Positions 58,201 through 64,000 of a stretch of 64,000 bases of DNA are shown one piece after another. The notes under the pieces are model-generated. The model did not search any database. It was not told the DNA's origin and saw nothing but the letters and a program-made list of their open reading frames with translations. The DNA comes from Blattamonas nauphoetae (lineage: Eukaryota; Preaxostyla; Oxymonadida). The DNA lies in the NCBI GenBank assembly GCA_033064195.1, contig JARBJD010000071.1:124001-188000 (forward strand), given 5' to 3'. Position 1 is the stretch's first letter. Each line of letters begins with the position of its first letter. A program made the position numbers and the translations under genes.

Positions 58201-60954
58201 ACTCGACGAGAATGCTCGACCAGTGTTCGTCTTCTTCAGATGGACGAACAGCGCAGAAGAAGCAAAGAACTTCACTCCGGTCAGTTCAACAATCACTTCG
58301 GTCTTTTCTCGGTTCAGTTTCGTTGATGCAATTGTCTTGATGCGAGCTGGCTCTGCTGGGACAGTGAATGAGAAAGGATTGAACAAGACAGCGTCTTTCT
58401 CAGAGTTCGTGACTGACACAACTCCATACGTCTTTCCATACTCGAGAGGCACTACACTTCCACTCGCCGAATACACTCTCCCAACAAGTGTCCCCGAGTT
58501 GGCCGAGAAGACAGCGGAGAATGGTGCATCGAGCACGACATCCGAGAGAGAGACCTCAACGAGATATGTTGTGTCTTTCATGTCTGCTCCAGAAAGAGGC
58601 ACTGAAACAGAATCTTTCTGAGGCAGTATCAGCGTCTCCTTTCCCAGTCCAATGATTCTGCTAGCTACCGCAGGGGTGATAAACGAGACCATCAGTCGAC
58701 CGAGAAAGATTGACAATTTGGAAGTGTTGTGAATCACAGCGTCAATCTGGTATTCGGTGCCGAAGGTGAGTATGTTGCCTTCTCCGAACAGTCGAACTGG
58801 CATCTCTTCCGAAAGTGGTCGTCCATGCTCATCTGTTGCACCGCTGAATGTCACATCAAACGAGAAATCACTCATTCCAACCAGAGTCATTGTATATGTC
58901 CCTGGAGCGATGTTCACGCCGGTCAGTTGGATCCACGCATGATTTGGTCCATTTCCGAGTCGGCACGACGCGTTCAGGATCTGCAGAGTTGGCAAGGACA
59001 TGATGTGACCAGGAAGAAAGGCTGCGACGATGGAATAATCGGAGAGAGGTGTCTGAAGAAGACCAGTCTCACCAATCGACACAGAACACGATCCAATCGA
59101 CGACGACATTGAGAACTCCAAAACGCGACCAATGTTTGGAATCCCATCTGTCACTTCCACTCGCTCTCCTTCAGCATTCGACAGAACAACCAGCAATGTT
59201 CCAGACACTGCCTTGTTCAGTGTCACTTCCACATCAGCGGCCGTTCCTTTAACTTTTGCAGTGAGCGCTGTGAGGGTGATTGAGGTTGGAGATTGGTTGA
59301 GGAGAGCACTGAAATCTTGCCCGGTTTGACTTACGAATATTAGACTTGAGGCGTAGTCCGATGACGATGCACAAGATGAGACGGTCTTTGAGTTCAACGT
59401 TGGATAAGGACTTGAATGATGGTAGATCACATGACCAATTCCCGTTGAAGCCGAACACTCATCGAAGAGGAGGGAAGAGAGCTGAACAGATGGACAGTAC
59501 TGGAAAAACATTACCCCTCCTCCATATGGAGATGTTGCATCGGTTTGTTGGCAGTTCAGGAAGAGACAATTTGAGAAGGCGCCTCCTTTCGTCGCTGGAT
59601 CCCATTTGTACAAATCAATCGCTCCTCCAAAACGTGCAGCTTCTGATTCAATGAAGACACATTCTGAGATGGTCGAACTACAGGGAGAGTACACTCTCAG
59701 AGAGGCATCGCCGGCTCCAGAACAAGACGTGAAAGATGATGATTTGAGAGTGACAGTGCTTGTCGTTAACGCTGGAAATACGATGCTGAGTGCTCCACCA
59801 GCGTCGGACGAGGAACAAGAATCAAACGAACAAGAGTTGATTGAGACACTGACATTGATATTGTTGCTGTTGAGTGCGCCACCATGATAAGCGGTGCATC
59901 CTTTGAACGTGCAGAGCGTGAATGAAAAGAGAGAATGGTCGGCAGAGAGTATAGTTTGGGTTGTGAACGGCTTGTTCTCGTTTGTGGCGTCCAGGAGGCA
60001 GGAGACAAAGGAGGAGTTCAGACTCAGAAGACTCCCTCCACCATGAAGCGAACGAATCGATGTTCCATAAAGATGGTTCGAACACGACGACACAACACTC
60101 CCAACAATCGACTGACCAAACCAACTCCCAACTTCAATCCCTTCCGATTCCCATCGTGATGTCATGTTCACAAGAACACAACCAACCAACGATGTCGAAA
60201 CTGATTTCGTCTCCACATCATTTCCAGCTCTGTCCAGTAACCCAATCAGAGGACCTGTCTCCAAAATCAAATCACTATCACGAAGCTCAATCGAAGCGCC
60301 TGTGATAGAAACAGACGGTGTGCAACCCTCAGTTCTGTCTGTTCGGTCCAATCGTCCAAGCGATGCAGTTCCAGTCGTGCCAGAGCGAATCGAGTCGTCA
60401 CAAATCCCAACCAGAGGAAGAAGAGAAGGAGAGCATGATGACACGTGAGAACTCGATGTCACTGTGATCGAGGTCCTGTCAGTCTCTCCCATCCAACAAA
60501 CCACAAATGGCGAGCATTCCATGTTCGAACGAATCGAGCACAACGACACAACCACACAAGATCCCAACACACGAGCTGTCCCAACTCCTTCAACACCACA
60601 ATCCAACTCCAACAACCACAGACAAACGGAGCTGTTCCTGAACACGAACATCGTCTCAAATCCGACTCCATTCCCATCCAACTTGCTTGTCTTCTTCCCT
60701 CCTCTTCCATCATCCCAGAATCTGATCCTCGTTTCATTTCCTCTCATCGTCAGACAACTCGATTCCACCACATCATTCGATGTGAAGAAGTGTCCGCTTG
60801 GGAGCAGTAACCATCCTGGCCCAGCATTTCCATGTTCAACAGTGTTTGTGAAGGATGTCAGGATTGGTGACAGAGACTGCAATGTTGTGTCACTGCAATC
60901 ATCCCAAGCACAGTTCAGACAACTGAAAACGAAAAGAAGTCCGAATCGAATCAT
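51993..60954 (-). pseudogene. Beta-helix / Ig-like-repeat surface protein gene carrying a 68-unit frame-shifting array
   Basis: The ATG at 60954 begins a signal peptide (MIRFGLLFVFSCLNCAW). Beta-helix strands follow (CTFKGCTAYHGGALNSNN, SCSFDSCSSSDAGGAL), then Ig/TIG-like modules, until the array is entered in frame as LTGIGFPQSTDFAISVLELD (about residue 1195). Downstream of the array the correct frame resumes as SVLELDDLSQPTGS and further Ig-like modules to about 52960, but the array leaves the frame shifted by two, so translation would end at 54292. A second frame break near 52950 also lacks about 30 family residues. The last piece (52958-51993) holds the second beta-helix block and a transmembrane helix (WWIPLVIVIVVALLVFVVIL), then stops after about 30 residues; the kinase part is missing. 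Broken as sequenced, or switchable. Confidence 0.75.
54380..57366. repeat. 68-unit tandem array of a 44-bp unit, open in all six frames
   Basis: Plus-strand unit: TTCCAGAACAGAGATCGCGA, AATCTGTCGATTGGGGGAAT, CCAA. I counted 68 units by the length of the G run: 48 with five G (44 bp), 16 with four G (43 bp) and 4 with six G (45 bp), which sums to 2980 bp and matches 54380-57359 exactly. A partial unit (TTCCAG) follows. Apart from the G run the units look identical. No TAA, TAG or TGA occurs in any frame on either strand. Confidence 0.97.
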
Positions 60955-61057
60955 TGCGAATGGATCTCTGCGAATGTTATCCCATTATGCGAAGTCTGCA
61001 CAATTGCTTTTCACGGTATTGGTGAGAGATAGATCTCATTTTCCAGTTCAATGTTGA

Positions 61058-62181
61058 TCACATTCATTTGTTCCGTTTTCTGAAGAATTCACTGGTAATT
61101 CCTAGATCTATCGAGAGAAGCGAACAGTCTGAAACATCTTCGAGAATGTGGTCAGTCAAATAGAGATTTTGACCCATTGGACATGCTGGGAAGGCACGAG
61201 AAAAGTTTGTGATGGGCAGGCCAGTTTGAGCGAGACTGACTCATATCCGACCTGTCAACATATGATTTTGATTCGAAGGGTGACATGTATCCCCTATTTT
61301 GATGACTTGAGACATATTTCGTCGCTAGGTTCGGCCAGTTCTTTGTGAAGTGTTTCTCGCCGATTTTCGGAGGCGTCATCAACTCAAACGCTCGTAAATC
61401 GATCAATTTATCATTCTGGGATTGTCCAATCAACCAAAAATATAGTCTACAGCTGCTAGTCACGTCAGTGTTTTACACGAGATCGTGTCATTGACTTGTG
61501 AGAATTCATGCGTGGAGATATATGAGAAGTCATCGATACCAGAATGCTCACAAATGAGGTGGGTCAAAACGATTCGGTCTCATAATCTGACAATTGGACC
61601 ACAAAACGCAAGTTCGTCGCAATTGAAGAATCGTTGTTTCATCATGTCTCACATGATAACACAGAGATCTTCATGTATTCAAATTCGGGAATTGGGCGAG
61701 ATGCGGAAGGTTCCGTTTCGGATACAAGCGGCTCCAGTGGAATATCAACAGAATGAACAGCGGGTGATTGACGAGTAAGTGATGTCGTTCGTGCAACAGA
61801 GTGGATGAATCGGTGGACTCTCCAAAGTCAAGTTCCAGATATTTGTGACACAGGACAGAAATGAGGAGAGTTCATCGAAAAATCCCACTCCTCCAAATCA
61901 AACTGGGTAACTCGAATTGAATGAGGAAGGAGGGATGTAGTCAAATGCCAGTGATGATATCAGAAGAGCTGATCGATCAAAAAACAATTTCTGAGAAGTT
62001 GTCACAATTGACTGGTTGATGTGGGCTAACATTTGACAAATGTCACTGTTTGGGTTGATCACAACTTTGTCCTCATTTCAGCTCTAAACGTCATGAAAAA
62101 TGAGAAAACCAGCTATTGATCAACTACAAATCCGTCGCTTTTCCTTCCAAAAAGTGAAGGACTGCAAATTTCTCCGGTTTT
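61058..62181. other. Gene-poor interval
   Basis: No supported gene. Short frames at 61152-61463 (minus) and 61485-61778 (plus) have no domain features. It may include upstream control sequence of the minus-strand gene starting at 60954. Confidence 0.4.
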
Positions 62182-62690
62182 TTGATAAAAAACAGAAGTG
62201 ACATCGACCAAATTTTCGCCCATGTGTGTTTAAGGGAGAAGCCAAACTTTGGGGTGATCTCCGACCATCCCATTTTCATTCGGCTCTCAACCCCTCCCAT
62301 CCAGAAGTTCTACCGTCCCTGGCCGAATCCATTTCTTCCTCTTCAAATGCGGAGACTATTAATGAATGTGTCGAACGATTCCTCCCACTGAAGACATATG
62401 AATAAAACACACTCCTGTTGCATTCGGAGACCATTTCAATCCACGGCTTATGTGACACTCTGTCACGAATTGTTGAAGGTGGCTCGGCCACTGGAAGCCT
62501 GATTGATATTGTGAACTCAATGGCAACCCTCTCCCATCTCTGTTTCCACCCGTCAGAAATCCGTTCAGTGAGAGTGGGAATCTCATCCGTTGTGAAGATA
62601 ATTGAGAGTGAAATCTGGATTCCTTCCACGGACTCACCTCTTGAAAGCAACTCTGGATTTCTTCATCTGATCACAGTTTGTTTACTTTGA
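62182..62690 (+). pseudogene. Fragment of a helical-repeat gene
   Basis: Two coding-like pieces on the plus strand: about 62275-62406 (LNPSHPEVLPSLAESISSSS, ETINECVERFLPLKTYE) and 62418-62690 (ISIHGLCDTLSRIVEG, IVNSMATLSHLCFHPSEIRS, VVKIIESEIWIPS), ending at a TGA. They are in different frames with no GT...AG pair between them that I can support, so this is probably a decayed fragment. The helical, Leu/Ile-rich pattern matches the long unknown proteins of the window. Confidence 0.4.
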
Positions 62691-62782
62691 TGAATTCCAA
62701 ACAAACAATTCCGTCGCTGACCACCTCAATGTCGTCAGAATCGTGAGTCGTTTTCAGTTCGTGTTCTTTTTCGGATTTTGGA

Positions 62783-63576
62783 GTGGGTGAGCAGTGGGCA
62801 GGGCTTCATTGTGGGTGAGCAGTGGAGAGGGCTTCATTGTGGGTGGGCAGTGGAAAGGGCTCATTGTGGGTGAGCAGTGGAGAGGGCTTCATTGTGGGTG
62901 AGCAGTGGAGAGGGCTTCATTGTGGGTGAGCAGTGGAGAGGGCTTCATTGTGGGTGAGCAGTGGAGAGGGCTTCATTGTGGGTGAGCAGTGGAGAGGGCT
63001 TCATTGTGGGTGAGCAGTGGAGAGGGCTTCATTGTGGGTGAGCAGTGGAGAGGGCTTCATTGTGGGTGAGCAGTGGAGAGGGCTTCATTGTGGGTGAGCA
63101 GTGGAGAGGGCTTCATTGTGGGTGAGCAGTGGAGAGGGCTTCATTGTGGGTGGGCAGTGGCTCATTGTGGGTGAGCAGTGGAGAGGGCTTCATTGTGGGT
63201 GAGCAGTGGAGAGGGCTTCATTGTGGGTGAGCAGTGGAGAGGGCTTCATTGTGGGTGAGCAGTGGAGAGGGCTTCATTGTGGGTGAGCAGTGGAGAGGGC
63301 TTCATTGTGGGTGGGCAGTGGAAAGGGCTCATTGTGGGTGAGCAGTGGAGAGGGCTTCATTGTGGGTGAGCAGTGGAGAGGGCTTCATTGTGGGTGAGCA
63401 GTGGAGAGGGCTTCATTGTGGGTGAGCAGTGGAGAGGGCTTCATTGTGGGTGAGCAGTGGAGAGGGCTTCATTGTGGGTGAGCAGTGGAGAGGGCTTCAT
63501 TGTGGGTGAGCAGTGGAGAGGGCTTCATTGTGGGTGAGCAGTGGAGAGGGCTTCGTTATAGATGAGCAGTGAAGGG
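62783..63576. repeat. 28-bp minisatellite, about 28 units
   Basis: The unit GTGGGTGAGCAGTGGAGAGG followed by GCTTCATT, 28 bp, is nearly perfect. A variant (GTGGGTGGGCAGTGG with AAAGGGCTCATT or a shortened form) recurs near 62839, 63147 and 63309, hinting at duplicated blocks. Stops occur in most frames, so it is non-coding. Confidence 0.95.
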
Positions 63577-64000
63577 ACTATTATCGTGGATTTAGAGAAG
63601 GATTCGAATATCTTGTCATTGCTGCTTCTGTCCCACCAATCACTTTCAACGAGTATCCCGAGACCATGTTTTGTCTTTATGTATTTGTGATGAGCATTTG
63701 CATGATCGCGAACTTGTTGTGAGGAAACCAGCGGGTGAGAGAAGCTCAGAATGTGCACGAACACGAGGATGATACAACGACGGTAGAGATTCAATTGTTG
63801 TTGGAGTGAATCGATTTTACGAGGGAGGGGTGAGTTTTGACAATGTTAGCTGAATGTGTAGCACTGCGTGTTCGGGACAAATGCGAGACATTCGGAATGG
63901 TTCTTGGTAGCGACATGGTGAATGATTGTTGAGATCCTGAAGTGGATCAGATCGTGAAATGAGGGAATCGGAGATGAGAATCGTCATCGGCTGAACATGC
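63577..64000. other. Window end, no confident gene
   Basis: On the minus strand, 63790-63525 reads a signal-peptide-like start (RRCIILVFVHILSFSHPLVS) without an ATG and runs into the 28-bp array. It could be the start of a secreted protein truncated by the array. Not supported further. Confidence 0.3.

Noticed and set aside
62783-63576. CRISPR-like array
   Set aside because: Units are contiguous with no unique spacers, and the genome is eukaryotic. It is an ordinary minisatellite; the same applies to the 32-, 44- and 50-bp arrays.

Overview
The window is nuclear DNA of a protist with small spliceosomal introns. Many genes are broken by short GT...AG introns whose exon phases close, several only 29-58 bases long. 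Coding content is dominated by families I associate with oxymonads (Preaxostyla), and Blattamonas nauphoetae is my best guess. These families are large secreted or membrane proteins with beta-helix and immunoglobulin-like repeats plus a cytoplasmic (pseudo)kinase, SPRY/B30.2-like proteins, long helical-repeat proteins of unknown function, and an SH3 plus RRM family. The species guess is family recognition from memory, not a search.

Layout. 0-4.4 kb holds degenerate SPRY-like fragments. 4.6-9.5 kb is a minus-strand gene carrying a 32-bp coding minisatellite. A 2.6-kb terminal-inverted-repeat transposon sits inside that array and is flanked by a 9-bp target duplication. 9.6-11.6 kb is a decayed DNA-transposon transposase. 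11.7-14.4 kb holds a Pro/Thr repeat gene end and a 2-kb array of 50-bp units. 15-18 kb has SPRY-like and helical fragments. 18-28.3 kb has two long unknown proteins around a tail-to-tail pair of SH3-RRM genes. 29-32 kb has a small unknown gene and a tail-anchored protein kinase.

32.5-50.8 kb is a palindromic arrangement: two inverted arms of about 3.7 kb (32473-36156 and 47111-50790) around an 11-kb spacer. Each arm carries the start of a beta-helix gene, a SPRY-like gene, a helical-repeat gene and a tRNA-like gene. The spacer holds an intact 1785-residue beta-helix pseudokinase receptor, an intact SH3-RRM gene, a helical-repeat gene and an RRM gene. 50-61 kb holds two beta-helix genes joined tail to tail. 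The minus-strand one contains 68 tandem copies of a 44-bp unit that is open in all six reading frames and leaves the gene out of frame as sequenced. 62.8-63.6 kb is an array of 28-bp units.

The most striking theme is that four of the five large arrays have unit lengths that are not multiples of three (28, 32, 44 and 50 bp), so every gain or loss of a unit shifts the frame of any gene containing it. The 44-bp array is the best candidate for something new: a frame-switching minisatellite in a surface receptor. Functions of the helical and SPRY-like families are unknown to me, and splice sites are inferred by phase and similarity only.
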